A stretch of DNA of 64,000 nt. Origin: Sanderia malayensis (lineage: Eukaryota > Cnidaria > Scyphozoa > Semaeostomeae > Pelagiidae). Positions 50,305-60,726 of this stretch are shown here, one piece after another. The stretch covers positions 310,001-374,000 of the forward strand of contig RQOL01000519.1 in assembly GCA_013076295.1 (NCBI GenBank), in the 5' to 3' direction. Each line of letters begins with the position of its first letter. Positions within the stretch are counted from its first letter, which is position 1. Under the pieces are notes generated by a model that saw only the letters and a list, made by a program, of their open reading frames with translations, made no database searches and was not told where the DNA came from. Made by a program: the position numbers and the translations under genes.

Positions 50305-53300
50305 ATGGCCAGTCCAAGAACAAGGAAAGTTTTAAAAGAATTGAAAGTAAAAGATGGAAATAACGTGAGTACTGTTTATTTCGTTTCACAAAATAGAATC
50401 TGCGTTGCAGGATGACCTGCCACGAAAGTGACGTGACAAATGGCCTAGCCATAATGCCACACTGACAAGGCATTCGCATTTGTAGTGATATGATTGAGGA
50501 AAATATTTAAAACGCTATAGGATTAGACCAGACAATGCTTTATCAGTCTTAATCTGCAATAATTGAAACGGAAGTGAAGTAAATAGGGGTTTGGGGGCCT
50601 TAGGCCGATCTCACATCGACATCCCCCCTCAACTCAAACGACCAACCAACACACCACTTTAGCATTTGTTGTAAATTGTTGTTCTTAAAACAGATATGCT
50701 TTGAATGTGGAGGTCATAATCCTCAGTGGGTCAGCGTCACATATGGAATATGGATCTGTTTAGATTGTTCAGGGAAGCATAGAGGGCTTGGTGTTCATTT
50801 GAGGTTTGTAGCTCTAAATTTATCTTTTTGATACATTTCCTACTGTGATCCTATAGTTGAAAAATAATAAAAAAACATGTTTCATGTTTAGCTTTGTGAG
50901 ATCTGTTACAATGGACAAATGGAAAGATATTGAGCTTGAAAAAATGAAGGTAATTCCTATCTTTATTACTTTAGGACGGAGGAGAAAAATTGTCAAAATG
51001 CGCTGTAGCCTATTTGTTGTTACTGCGCAGGAGCGTATATGACGTATTTGTGTCCTGGCTTGGCTTAGGGTTAGAGTTAGGATTACGTCATGCAGGAATG
51101 GTGGTCAAGATGCGCAGTAGCTTTTTTGTTGGTACTGTGTAGGAGCGTGTATGACGTATTTGTGACTTGGCTTGGCTCAGGGTTGAGTTTACTGTTAGGG
51201 TTACGTTATGCGGAGGAGAAAGGTGGTCAGTATGCGCAATGGCATATATATATAGGTACTGCGCAGGAGCATATGTGACGTGACGTTGGCTGATGCATTG
51301 GCCTTAGGGTTAGGGCAATGGGTTAGGTTTAGGGTTAGGGTTAGGGTTACGTTATGCGGAGGAGAAAGGTGGTCAGTATGCGCAGTGGCATATATATAGG
51401 TATTGCGCAGGAGCATATGTGACGTGACGTTGGTTGATGCATTGGCCTTAGGGTTAGGGCAATGGGTTAGGTTTAGGGTTAGGGATAGGGTTACGTTATG
51501 CGGAGGAGAAAGGTGGTCAGTATGCGCAGTGGCATGTATATAGGTACTGCGCAGGAGCATATGTGACGTGACATTGGTTGATGCATTGGCCTTAGGGTTA
51601 GGGCAATGGGTTAGGTTTAGGGTTAGGGTTAGGGTTACGTTATGCGGAGGAGAAAGGTGGTCAGTATGCGCAGTGGCATATATATAGGTATTGCGCAGGA
51701 GCATATGTGACGTGACGTTGGTTGATGCATTGGCCTTAGGGTTAGGGCAATGGGTTAGGTTTAGGGTTAGGGTTACGTTATGCGGAGGATAAAGGTGGTC
51801 AGTATGCGCAGTGGCATGTATATAGGTACTGCGCAGGAGCATATGTGACGTGACATTGGTTGATGCATTGGCCTTAGGGTTAGGGTTAGGGCAATGGGTT
51901 AGGTTTAGGGTTAGGGTTAGGGTTACGTTATGCGGAGGAGAAAGGTGGTCAGTATGCGCAGTGGCATATATATAGGTACTGCGCAGGAGCATATGTGACG
52001 TGACGTTGGTTGATGTATTGGCCTTAGGGTTAGGGCAATGGCTTAGGTTTAGGGTTAGGGTTAGGGTTACGTCATGCGGAGTAGAAAGGTGATCAAGAAG
52101 CGCAGTAGCCTATTTGTTGGTACTGCGCAGGAGCGCATATGACGTATTTGTGCCCTTGAGGCACCTGGTTTTCACCTGAATTGAAAACGAGGTTTCTTTT
52201 GCAAGGAGCAAGAGCAACAATATCAAATCTCATTTCGCACAGTGTGCAATAATTTGTAGGAGTTTGATGCCATATCATTTTCTAAAAAGTAAAGAAAACG
52301 ATGAACTTGGGTCAAGTATATGTAAATTATATTTGATCTTACGGCGTTATGGTTCTTTACGGAATGCATGCTAAGTTTCGGTGGAATATGGCGTGGCCTC
52401 AGTCTCGGAGGAACTGCAAGTAAATGGATGAAATTTACTGGAAATGATGCCAATGATAGACGTGCCAAGGTTTGGGCTAATTATTTTGTTTTTTAAATTT
52501 CAAGGTTGGTGGTAATAATGCGGCCCATTCATTTTTCAAATCTGAAAGTGATTACAGAGAAGGAATGTCGATTTCAGAAAAATATCACACAAAAACTGCT
52601 GCCCTTTATAGAGACAAGGTAAGAGAAATGTTCCCAACTCCAGAGTTTTGCATAAACCTAATCTTTCTAATAAACTTAGCTATGTAATTGTCTAACAATG
52701 TTTAACTTTTATTTTGCTTTTAGATCTCAACTTTAGCTGATGGACGTAAATGGTCAAAGCAAACATCTTCAGCAAAAGATTACAAAGTATCCATGCCAAG
52801 TACTTTGCATCATCCCCAGTCAACCCCATCGTTTGTTGATCATGGTAGCAATATGCCTGAGTCTCATGCTAACACAGCAGAAGATTTGGAGACATTTCTT
52901 GGAATGTCAAGGTTTTCTTTTTTTGGTAGTCGTATATAGTCCAAACATTTTGTAAGAAATAATTGATATTCTATTTATTTATGAAATGAAATATCATAAT
53001 ATATTCAACAGAAAAGAAATTGATCATCAGAAAAAGGATTTTTTTCAAAAAAGACAAGAAGAAAACGCGATGAAACCAGAGTAAGAAATTCTTCAAGACA
53101 CTGAGATATTTTATCTGAAATAAAAGTTTTACCAATAAAAATTTTAACCACAAATATTGATAGAGATAGCAACTAATTTTATATTGTTTATTTTCAGAGG
53201 CCTACATCCAAGTCAGGGTGGAAAGTATGTTGGTTTTGGAAGCTCACCAAATCCATCCGATGAAAGGACTAAAAAATCAGGTAGTTTAATATTAAACATT

Positions 53301-54272
53301 TTGAAACTGCATATCAATTGCAAAACTTTTGCTCCAGGTTCTTCTTCTTGGTTTTAATTGACAATTTTTTACATACTTTAGGTTGGGATTCTGCTTTTGC
53401 TTCTTTTCAAGTGGTGAGTGTTCAGAAACCTATACTCACTTAATGATATTTTTTCAATTTTGGCATTTTTCAGAAGAACTAACAAAGCTTCATATCTTTC
53501 CTTGAAGGGTTGGGATGTATTTGCAAGTGGTGCACAGCAATTCGCAAGTGTAGCATCAGAAAAGGTAATTATGCTAATTATGTTAAGCTAAGATGATTAA
53601 TTCAATCAGATGCTCATTTTTTATCATAAGAATTGCACATCATATTCAACTTCTAGGCTGCAAAGCTTGGTTCAACATTGAATGAAAGCGTTATTAAACC
53701 AACATCAAATAAGGTAAGTAAAATGTTTCACTACTTTTCCTTTCTGATCTCATTTTCCTCAATTAAGTTATTAATAGTTACAATGACTTTTGAAAAACAG
53801 GTGCATGAGGGGAAAATCTTTGATGATGTTACATCTTCAATGACAGCCATTGGTACAAAGGTATGTACACATAAATTATGACATAGGAGGGTGAACTTGG
53901 TAGATGTGAATGATTGCGTGTAATTCTCCAATATTTTAGGTTCAAAGTGCAAGCCAGAAGGGTTGGAGTAATCTTCAGAATTATGTGGCCACAGGGTATG
54001 GCTATAAGAAACCAATTGAAGATACAGATTCGCAGCAAACATTTAAAGTTGGTCAAAGTAAAATAGAAAGACAAGAACCAAAGCAAGGCTATGGTAGCCT
54101 GTCTGCTTCAGGGAATGAAAACCCATTGTCAAAAACATCTTTTGATGCTTGGGACAATGATGATTGGGGTAAAACAGATGATTGGGGCAAGAATACTGAT
54201 GATTGGGATGACAATGGAGAATGGAGTAGCAATTCTTCTCAGTCAAAGGTAACACGAAAAAAGGGTAATTAG
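50305..54272 (+). CDS. ARFGAP1: ADP-ribosylation factor GTPase-activating protein 1
   Basis: ArfGAP1 triggers GTP hydrolysis on Arf1 at the Golgi and controls COPI coat release. Twelve exons, 50305-50364, 50694-50803, 50892-50949, 52505-52618, 52724-52911, 53012-53080, 53198-53280, 53382-53413, 53508-53564, 53657-53713, 53801-53860, 53940-54272, give 406 residues, the same length as I recall for human. The start [20 protein letters not shown] is almost identical to human. The zinc finger [11 protein letters not shown]...CLDCSGKHR and the arginine finger in GVHLSFVRS are intact. The later [14 protein letters not shown] and [10 protein letters not shown] segments match the curvature-sensing ALPS-type amphipathic helices. 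The tail has repeated DDWGK/DDWDD tryptophan motifs, as in COPI-binding tails. A donor-like AAG/GTAACA lies a few codons before the stop, so an alternative 3' exon is possible. Intron 3 holds the TTAGGG-bearing minisatellite. Confidence 0.96.
50990..52150. repeat. ~144-bp minisatellite with TTAGGG tracts, ArfGAP1 intron 3
   Basis: The anchor CGGAGG/CGGAGT recurs at 51211, 51357, 51501, 51645, 51783, 51933 and 52077, spacings 146, 144, 144, 138, 150 and 144. Each unit has a unique part (ACTGCGCAGGAGCATATGTG and flanks) and two runs of TTAGGG. The 138 and 150 spacings differ from 144 by exactly one hexamer. A first, more diverged copy lies at about 50990-51200. The repeat is open on the minus strand as an artefact of its length being a multiple of three. 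Confidence 0.95.
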
Positions 54273-54674
54273 GTATTTTACTTTAAATTTTAGATATTGT
54301 TTTATCATCATCAGGATGACCTGATTATATATTATAAAGTAAGAAAATTCATTTACAAGTGGTTAAGGTATTTTGGGATGCTGTGTTTTATGATAAAACG
54401 TTTAATAACAAGGGGCATTTGACTTTTTAAATTGATATATAAATATAAATCTGTATCCAAATAAAATAGGCTAGAGAAAGAGGGTATAAAAGAGACAATA
54501 GTTCTTGGTATTTTCATTGATGAACTGTTCATGAACTTATTAATATGAAGAAAAAGGCTGGCAAAATTAAAAGTTGAAATAAATTTAACAAAATGTTCTC
54601 GACTTCTTTCATGTTTCAACGTTTATACAAATAGGTCTGCGTAAGAGCTGTCTAAATAAACCCAAGTATCCTCT
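54273..54674. other. Convergent 3' region, ArfGAP1 and RBM8A
   Basis: AT-rich, no coding sequence seen; should contain the 3' UTRs of both genes. Confidence 0.5.
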
Positions 54675-55160
54675 CTACTTTTTGCGTCCATGTCTCCTAC
54701 CATTTTGTGCACCTCTTACAAAAGCCCAATCAACCCCAACTTTTTGGCCTAGTATTTCTGTGTCATGAAGGCCGTCTAGGGCATTCTGGGCCTCTTTGAA
54801 TGTTTCGTATTCAACCAAAGCGTATCCCTTCAAAAAACCCGTTCTTCGGTCGAGATTAAGATGAACATTTTTAATCTGTCCATATTCTCCAAATGCATCT
54901 CTAACATCATCTTCTTGGGCTTCTTCATGGACATTTGTTACAAATAATATCCAGCCTTCAACTGATCTAGCTGGGCCTACTTCATTCATATCTTCGTCAT
55001 GAATACTTTCATATTTATCATTTTCACGACGGGTCGAAGAATCCTTAAAACCTCTGCCTTTCCGTTTTGTTACTGATGACTTTAATTTTCTCAGATCATC
55101 TTCCCCTTCTTCGTGAAAGTCTTCATCGTCAATGTCTAAAGCAATGGCGTCCGCCATCAT
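54675..55160 (-). CDS. RBM8A: RNA-binding protein 8A (Y14), exon junction complex core
   Basis: Y14 pairs with MAGOH and locks eIF4A3 on spliced mRNA upstream of exon junctions; the complex acts in mRNA export, localisation and nonsense-mediated decay. One uninterrupted exon encodes 161 residues (human 174). After an acidic N-terminus comes the conserved KRKGRGF motif and RSVEGWILFVTNVHEEA, then a single RRM with HLNLDRRTGFLKGYALVEYE (RNP1-like) and VDWAFVRG. The C-terminal RS tail of the human protein is cut to NGRRHGRKK. The first two codons are both ATG; human alignment favours either. The gene has no introns although all larger neighbours are rich in them, so it may be a retrocopy that became the working gene, or simply lost its introns. 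The key RRM residues are intact, so it does not look like a pseudogene. Confidence 0.95.
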   Translation of the reverse strand: MMADAIALDIDDEDFHEEGEDDLRKLKSSVTKRKGRGFKDSSTRRENDKYESIHDEDMNEVGPARSVEGWILFVTNVHEEAQEDDVRDAFGEYGQIKNVHLNLDRRTGFLKGYALVEYETFKEAQNALDGLHDTEILGQKVGVDWAFVRGAQNGRRHGRKK

Positions 55161-55481
55161 TCAACAATTTCGAGTTTCAAGGATTTCTCAAATCATCAAA
55201 CATGTGCCTGAGCATTCGATTCGAAGAGACATCACACTGTCTAACTCGATACGATTGCATTGAATTCTGGGATTATTATCTCTTCGACTTCTTCCCTCCA
55301 AAAAAACTTGTTAATTTTCCAACAACATTTTGAACTTTACATTTAAAAAATTGATTTAAAAACATAAACATGGGCTCAAATACCCCATCTCTAATATTTC
55401 TACGTTACTAAAATTTATAAATATGAAAAGAACTAAATAAAATTAACGAACGAAGTTGAACTTGCGTCCAAAGACTAAAGT

Positions 55482-55823
55482 TTAAAGATATGTTTCTGTG
55501 TAAGGTCTTGCTTGTTGTATTGTATCTCTTTTTCTTTTCATTTCTTCCAATTTATTAAGCGTCTCTTGCAGGCATTTAATATAAGCACATGTATGTTTAA
55601 TTGTTTCCAATTTAGATGCCTTTCCATGTTGACTATTCAATGTTGGAACTATTTCTTTTAATCTTGCATAGGCCTTTTGCTCGTCTGCTCTCTGCTTGCT
55701 TCTTGTTTTATTTCTCTGACTTTTTATTGTTTCCTCTTGCTGCAATTTCATTTTATCTCCTTCATCATATTTCATATGTCCGACATCTTGTTTATTGCTT
55801 TCTTCCAGTGTAATACCTTGCAT
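55482..55823 (-). CDS. Small basic helix-loop-helix protein with atypical basic region
   Basis: A 113-residue single-exon protein. Residues about 37-95 form a bHLH: basic stretch RNKTRSKQRADEQ, helix 1 KAYARLKEIVP, a short loop with NSQHGKAS and helix 2 KLETIKHTCAYIKCLQETL. Helix positions (Leu, Ile-Val-Pro, Lys-Leu-x-x-Ile) match bHLH dimerisation proteins. In the basic region the Glu that most E-box binders use (the RER of NxRER) is replaced; the aligned segment is NKTRSKQR. It may therefore bind a different site, or act as a dominant partner without DNA binding (inference). It cannot be assigned to a named bHLH group by eye. A TATA box is about 27 bases upstream of the ATG. Confidence 0.8.
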   Translation of the reverse strand: MQGITLEESNKQDVGHMKYDEGDKMKLQQEETIKSQRNKTRSKQRADEQKAYARLKEIVPTLNSQHGKASKLETIKHTCAYIKCLQETLNKLEEMKRKRDTIQQARPYTETYL

Positions 55824-56176
55824 CCTGCAATCTATTATCTTAGTCTTTTCTTTTATACCACATGTGAATGTCTTGGTTTGGTGGAATGTTTATTGCGCAC
55901 GTGCAGTGCACAACAAACTTTGTGCGTGTGGAACCCCCCCCCCTTTCTTGTCTCCAAAAACAAAAGATGAAAAACAAAAAGAATACGGGATTAATTTTGA
56001 ATTTCTTTCAAATATCATATTTAAAATAACAAAGTATCTATTTACAAAAGATTTTCTTCACATGACTACAATAAGACAAGTGAATTTTATAAAGAACATT
56101 AAAAATAGCGGGAAAATAAGGGGTTAAAGAAACACTGAGGTATAATTGATTAAATTGTTCTTTGCAAATAAATTAT
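55824..56176. other. Gap between bHLH gene and ARMC1
   Basis: Holds the presumed bHLH promoter and the 3' end of ARMC1. No other gene is visible. Confidence 0.5.
55850..55857 (-). promoter_or_regulatory. TATA box of the bHLH gene
   Basis: TATAAAAG on the minus strand, ending 26 bases before the ATG at 55823. The implied transcription start is almost at the start codon, giving a very short leader. Alternatively the GATTGCAG just before the ATG is a splice acceptor and this box is fortuitous. Confidence 0.4.
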
Positions 56177-57526
56177 TCACCAATAAAAGGAGCTTGTTAT
56201 GAAATTAGACACTCCAGATAACCATCCACTATTTCCAGTTTCTTTCTGTTGGTCTTTTCTTACCAATACTTTTGTTGATGGTTGAACATCTTCTTCTTCT
56301 GGAAGGTAGTCAGGCATCTCATTCTTTTTTTCTTCTGTCACCTTTACAGGACACTTTCCAAATGAGAGAACAACCTATAGATAAACAATTATAGCATATA
56401 AAATTGGATATATAATTATTTCATTGTTAATATGTGTAAACAAAAATAAATAAATCTTGCCTCTTCCCCTGACTCATTTTTTATGATTTGCTGAGCAGAC
56501 ATGATTTTTGTTTCATTGATTTTCTCAGCAAGTTTTTTTGCATCAACATCAGGTTTGACTCGAACAATACATCTTGCTTTGTTCATATTGAATGTAAAAC
56601 TAATTACACCTTTCACTTGCAGCAATTGCTCTTCACAAATTTTTCTTGTTGCTTGATGTAATCCCCTGACTTGCAGTGTGATTACTTTTGCACGACTGCT
56701 CGACTTCCCTAATACAGAAACATGATTTCCAGACCTAAAAATTCAGAATTTGTTTTACAAATGATTGTGATAAAAGGTTTGAGTTCTTTTTTTCTTGGCA
56801 ATTAACAATGAAATTTGATTTCCTTGTACCTTGATGGCCGGCTACCCATAAGTAAATTGTATGTTTCAGTTGCATATTTCTTTAATTCTGGATTAGAGCT
56901 GTGATTATAAAAACAATTGAACATTAAAGATAATGGTATGATATTGTCTAAGAGTTTTATGAAGTTAACATAAACAAGAAACGTACTGGGATTTAAGTGT
57001 TGTTAAAGTTGGGAGCAATCCAAGCTCATTTTTCATTAAAGCTCTATTTGGTCCATGCATTGCAAGAAGTTGCAGTGTCTAAAAACAATAAAAGGAGGTT
57101 ATAAAATTATTGAAAGACACCACACAATATCTATACATCTACCCAATACAAAGTTTTGAATTTCTTGAAGCTTGCCTTCAGTGCAGTCAGAACGACTTTA
57201 TCTTGTTCATTGTCCAAAAATAGCACAAGACCTGGAAGGCAGCCTTGATCCTATAATTGAAATTATGTTGAGCGTTATATCAAAAAAGGTTAGGACTTTT
57301 TCTTAGCCTGTATTGCTTTTATGTAAGGCCTAACAATTTCAATTTTTTTCAATTTCATAATAATGACATGCTACATTCAGGTGCTATTCGCATTGTGGAC
57401 ATAGTCATCGTCCGTAACTCAAAAGCATCCTAACGTATGCAGCATACACACCTTTACAATGCTTGCTCTATTTCTTGGATTAATTGCAAGAGAATGCAAA
57501 TGTTCAACAACTGATATAACTTCCAT
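56177..57526 (-). CDS. ARMC1: Armadillo repeat-containing protein 1
   Basis: ARMC1 is a cytosolic and mitochondrial-surface protein implicated in mitochondrial distribution. Six minus exons, 57526-57452, 57250-57176, 57078-56987, 56898-56830, 56734-56461 and 56374-56177, agree in phase and give 260 residues (human about 282). Matches to human run the whole length: NPRNRASIVK, DQGCLPGLVLF, MKNELGLLPTL, the HMA-like half VKGVISFTFNMNKARCIVRV and QQIIKNESGEE, then MPDYLPEEE. The end (SNFITSSFYW) copies the human terminus LSRSFYW. Introns 2 and 5 have GC donors (AAG/GCAAGC and GAG/GCAAGA) with no usable GT nearby. The gene is head to head with MTFR, 370 bp between start codons. Confidence 0.95.
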
Positions 57527-57896
57527 TGCACTGTGTTTTTGAAACTTATTTATGATTTATTTCACAACAGAGTTTTTATAAACGCCTTGATTGAGTCTTT
57601 GATAAACTTTCAGTTCTTGCCTTGCCTTGGTTTGCGTGCAAATAAAAATCAGCTGAGAGAAAGTCGTTGAAGCTTTCTTTTCAAACAAATTTGAATATTG
57701 AATTTTGGATTCTGATTGGTCAAGAGAGATTTTTCGACCATGTGAGTGGATGATTTGTGAAACTGTGGGTTAGTGCCCAAGCCTTCTGATGCAAGTTTGA
57801 AAAACTGCACAGCTGACTTGACTTGTTGTTTTTTTGAGAGAGAGAGAAAAGCTAATATAATTTTGTACTGTTGGTACTTTCTTTCCTGAATGTGCA
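57527..57896. promoter_or_regulatory. Probable bidirectional promoter, ARMC1 / MTFR
   Basis: 370 bases between divergent starts, with no gene inside. The pair has, from memory, the same head-to-head arrangement in human, which argues for a long-standing shared promoter. Confidence 0.45.
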
Positions 57897-60456
57897 ATGG
57901 AAAAACCGAAGAAAAATGTTGCATCGTTCTTGGATATGTTGTCATGGGATTCTGGAGAAGATTGCGAGAATTGTGATGAGGATTTTGAACAGGTACAAGG
58001 ATTTTTGGACCTCGTGTTTAACTTTTTAGGCCGTTATCTATGCAAAAAACAGTTACTATAAGCTTTTGAATTTGTTTATGCAATTATGCCTAGGGGGTTG
58101 TTCATTAATTTCTGATACAGAGCTTAGATTACTTTATTTGCAATTCATGGGCTTGTGCATGCCTGTAAATGCTGCCTAATTATGTCATTATATGTTTTAT
58201 TTATTTACTGTCAATTTTTTTCAGCAAGAGACTGCATTGGGAACCAAAGAAGTAGTGAAATTTCGTACGAACAAATGGCTGAAAAAGTCAAAGAAAAGTA
58301 TAATTAGAATGTTAGCTGTTTATATGATGTGGAATTCAAACGAGCAGCCGTCCAAAAAGAAAAAATTTATAGAAAGAAGTATCGTAAGAAAGATTGCCAG
58401 TAAATTGCCACTGCAACCATCAAAGAGAGCATACTTTGAGGTATGGGATCACCATTTGATGCTCATAAGTGTATTTGACCGAAATTCTTTATGCATAGCT
58501 AACCACACCATTCTGAGACCCATATGTGTGAGGACTTAGTCCTGTACCCCTGCACGTAATTTAGTGTTTTTACGTGACGTAAAAATATGCCCTTATATGT
58601 CCTTGTATGCGCTTCGATTTCCATCCTTCCTTTCCAATACCTTTGACTTTTTATGACTAGTGCGGGACTCGAACTCGCGACCTTGGCTTGCAACGCTAAC
58701 GCTTAACCCGCTGAGCCAACAAGTCACCCACGTACATTGTGTTATGAGCCCGAGTCTTTTGAAGCTGCGTGCGACTGCGTGCGACATCCACCTTGTGTTG
58801 GGAGCTTGTTGGCAGATACGTGGAATACTAGATTTCTGGTTAGGGTTCAGGAGCACTAACTACGTAATAGTATTGAGGTCATTTGATAACATGTATATGT
58901 TTTGTTCAGATGTTCTGTGAATCAAATAAAGCAATGATGAGTAAAGCAAAGACGTTCGTAGAGGACAATATAAGCAATGTTAAATCACATATGCCTGAAA
59001 TGGGGCTTGCTGATATTGGGTTATTCTCATGGGATGATTTTGAGGAAGGAATAGCTACATCATCATCATCATCATCATCATTATCGAGAAAAGACATAAT
59101 TACAAGATCAACATTGGATGCATCAGGGTTGAGTGTCAGTCATAATAGTGAAGTATCACATGATGATATTGCTATTCAGCCAAGATGTCTTAAGAGAGGG
59201 AAGAAGTTGAGAGAGAAAGGTACATCGGAGAAGAAAATTATTGCTTTGGAAGATGAATTAGCAAACTTGCGTGCTCAGATTGCCATGATTGTAACTGCTC
59301 AAGATAAACCTAAAGGTATTTTACTGCTCTTATTATACCATTCTCATTGCATGCGGTTGGAAGCACGTGTAAAGCAATGTTTATTGGGTAATATACAATG
59401 TGCTTCTTGATTGACAATGTGCATGCATTGATTCTTTTGACAGCAGCCGAGGCACCGATGATACCTGTTGCTCCTCCTGCGCCACCCCTTCCGCTGCCAT
59501 CCATCAAGATTAAGGCAGCAACAACAACAACAACTGCAGCCATTGCAAAAGTACGTATAGTCACGTGATTGTAGTTAATTCCACATTTTGTTAAAGTCAA
59601 TTGAATCATTTGAAAATCATTTGAATTTGTTGGATTACTCAGGAAAAGAGCCAAAAAGAGTCAACGAAAGAAGTTCCTACAATGAAAGATGTCCTTGTTG
59701 GCTTATCAAGTATCAAATTAAAGTCTTCTAATATAAAAAGGTAAGCTGGATGAATTTACGAAATCTTAATTTTGGAGCACGAAACATTGTATTACTTTGA
59801 GTCGTATTACTGCTGTTTACTATGCAGATATTGACATAGTATGAAACTTTTGTCTTTCTATTTTTACATAGATCTCCAGGTGGAACTCCGTTGAGAGTGA
59901 AATCCTCCAACATTCCAAATTCTTCTTCAAACGATCCTGCTGATATTATTGCTAATGCATTAAGAAAGAAATTCGCAAAAGCAAGACGCAGCATCGGATC
60001 ACCTATTAAAGGTAACTAAACAAAAACCCTTACCATTCATCGTCTTATTTTAAGATATTGCAAACAAATCCTTCATATCATACACAATTCGCTACATATA
60101 ACATTGATCGTTTTAATTCAAATTAGGAAAAGAGAATCAATTCAGTCCTTCCTCGGGATTCTCACCATCTCCACAATCTTCACCAGATGTTCTTCTTTCA
60201 CCAGTAAGTTATTATTTACATCTATTTATCTCGTCTGATTTGGCTATACCTCCTCTTCACCTCACTTAAATACACCCTGTTGCAATGCTTTGGATTAAAG
60301 AATAATCATGATTATCTAAATAAGGTTCAATATTCATCATTGATTTAGATAACATCAAGTCCTCAAAAACCGAGCAGCCCAAATCGAGCCCATCGAAGGA
60401 AATCCAATAAATTAAATGGCAAACAAATCATCCTAAGTCCAGTCAATGAAAATTGA
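57897..60456 (+). CDS. MTFR1: Mitochondrial fission regulator family (MTFR1/2/1L)
   Basis: MTFR proteins act at mitochondria and influence fission. Eight exons, 57897-57992, 58225-58440, 58910-59315, 59444-59550, 59643-59740, 59872-60011, 60127-60203 and 60349-60456, join cleanly and give 415 residues. Family blocks are RSIVRKIASKLPLQPSKR (human SIVRKIGTNLSL), the coiled-coil ALEDELANLRAQIAMIVTAQ (human [20 protein letters not shown]), a proline-rich segment (APPAPPLPLPS), MKDVLVGLSSIKLKS and DPADIIANALRKKFA. The C-terminus is Ser-Pro rich (SPSPQSSPDVLLSP) and may be a proline-directed kinase target. A Ser run follows DDFEEGIATS. One invertebrate gene stands for the vertebrate MTFR1, MTFR2 and MTFR1L, so the symbol is for the family. 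Intron 2 holds a tRNA-derived repeat. Confidence 0.92.
58600..58886 (-). mobile_element. tRNA-derived SINE in MTFR intron 2
   Basis: On the minus strand 58730-58657 looks like a tRNA: box A TGGCTCAGCGG (58718-58708) and a near-consensus box B AGTTCGAGTCC (58675-58665), followed by a tRNA-unrelated tail. The acceptor stem does not pair well, so it is not called as a tRNA gene. The far end TACGTAATAGTATTG (58861-58875) resembles the terminal repeat of the 448-bp element in MED23 intron 38, so the two elements may share a family. Outer limits are approximate. Confidence 0.65.
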
Positions 60457-60726
60457 ACACAGAAAACATTTAACATTTATTTTTGATATTTCAAATCCAT
60501 TCGCTGTGTTACAATTAAATAACAATTTACATTTGCATATTTGAAAACAGCAAACGTCAGTCCTTCTTCAAAGAAAATTGTAACTAAAATATACGACACA
60601 AAAAATATGTATTAACATTCTCTGAAGATTTAACGTCACTTTCGTGAAATACCTAAAACGAGCAGCGAAGAAATGTAGAGAAAAGAAAGCGAACAAGTTA
60701 AGCATGTGTACGAATGTTTGGTGTGA

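Noticed and set aside
51201..51992. A 263-codon minus-strand open frame with a repeated ~48-residue unit
   Set aside because: It lies wholly inside the ~144-bp minisatellite. The repeat length is a multiple of three and free of stops in one frame, so the open frame is expected by chance. No exon signals or protein family match.
55616..56127. Plus-strand open frames opposite the bHLH gene
   Set aside because: Hydrophobic translations that mirror the bHLH exon and its upstream AT-rich DNA. No independent support.
58657..58730. tRNA gene on the minus strand
   Set aside because: Good box A and near-consensus box B but poor acceptor pairing, and a related repeat end nearby. Treated as a SINE.
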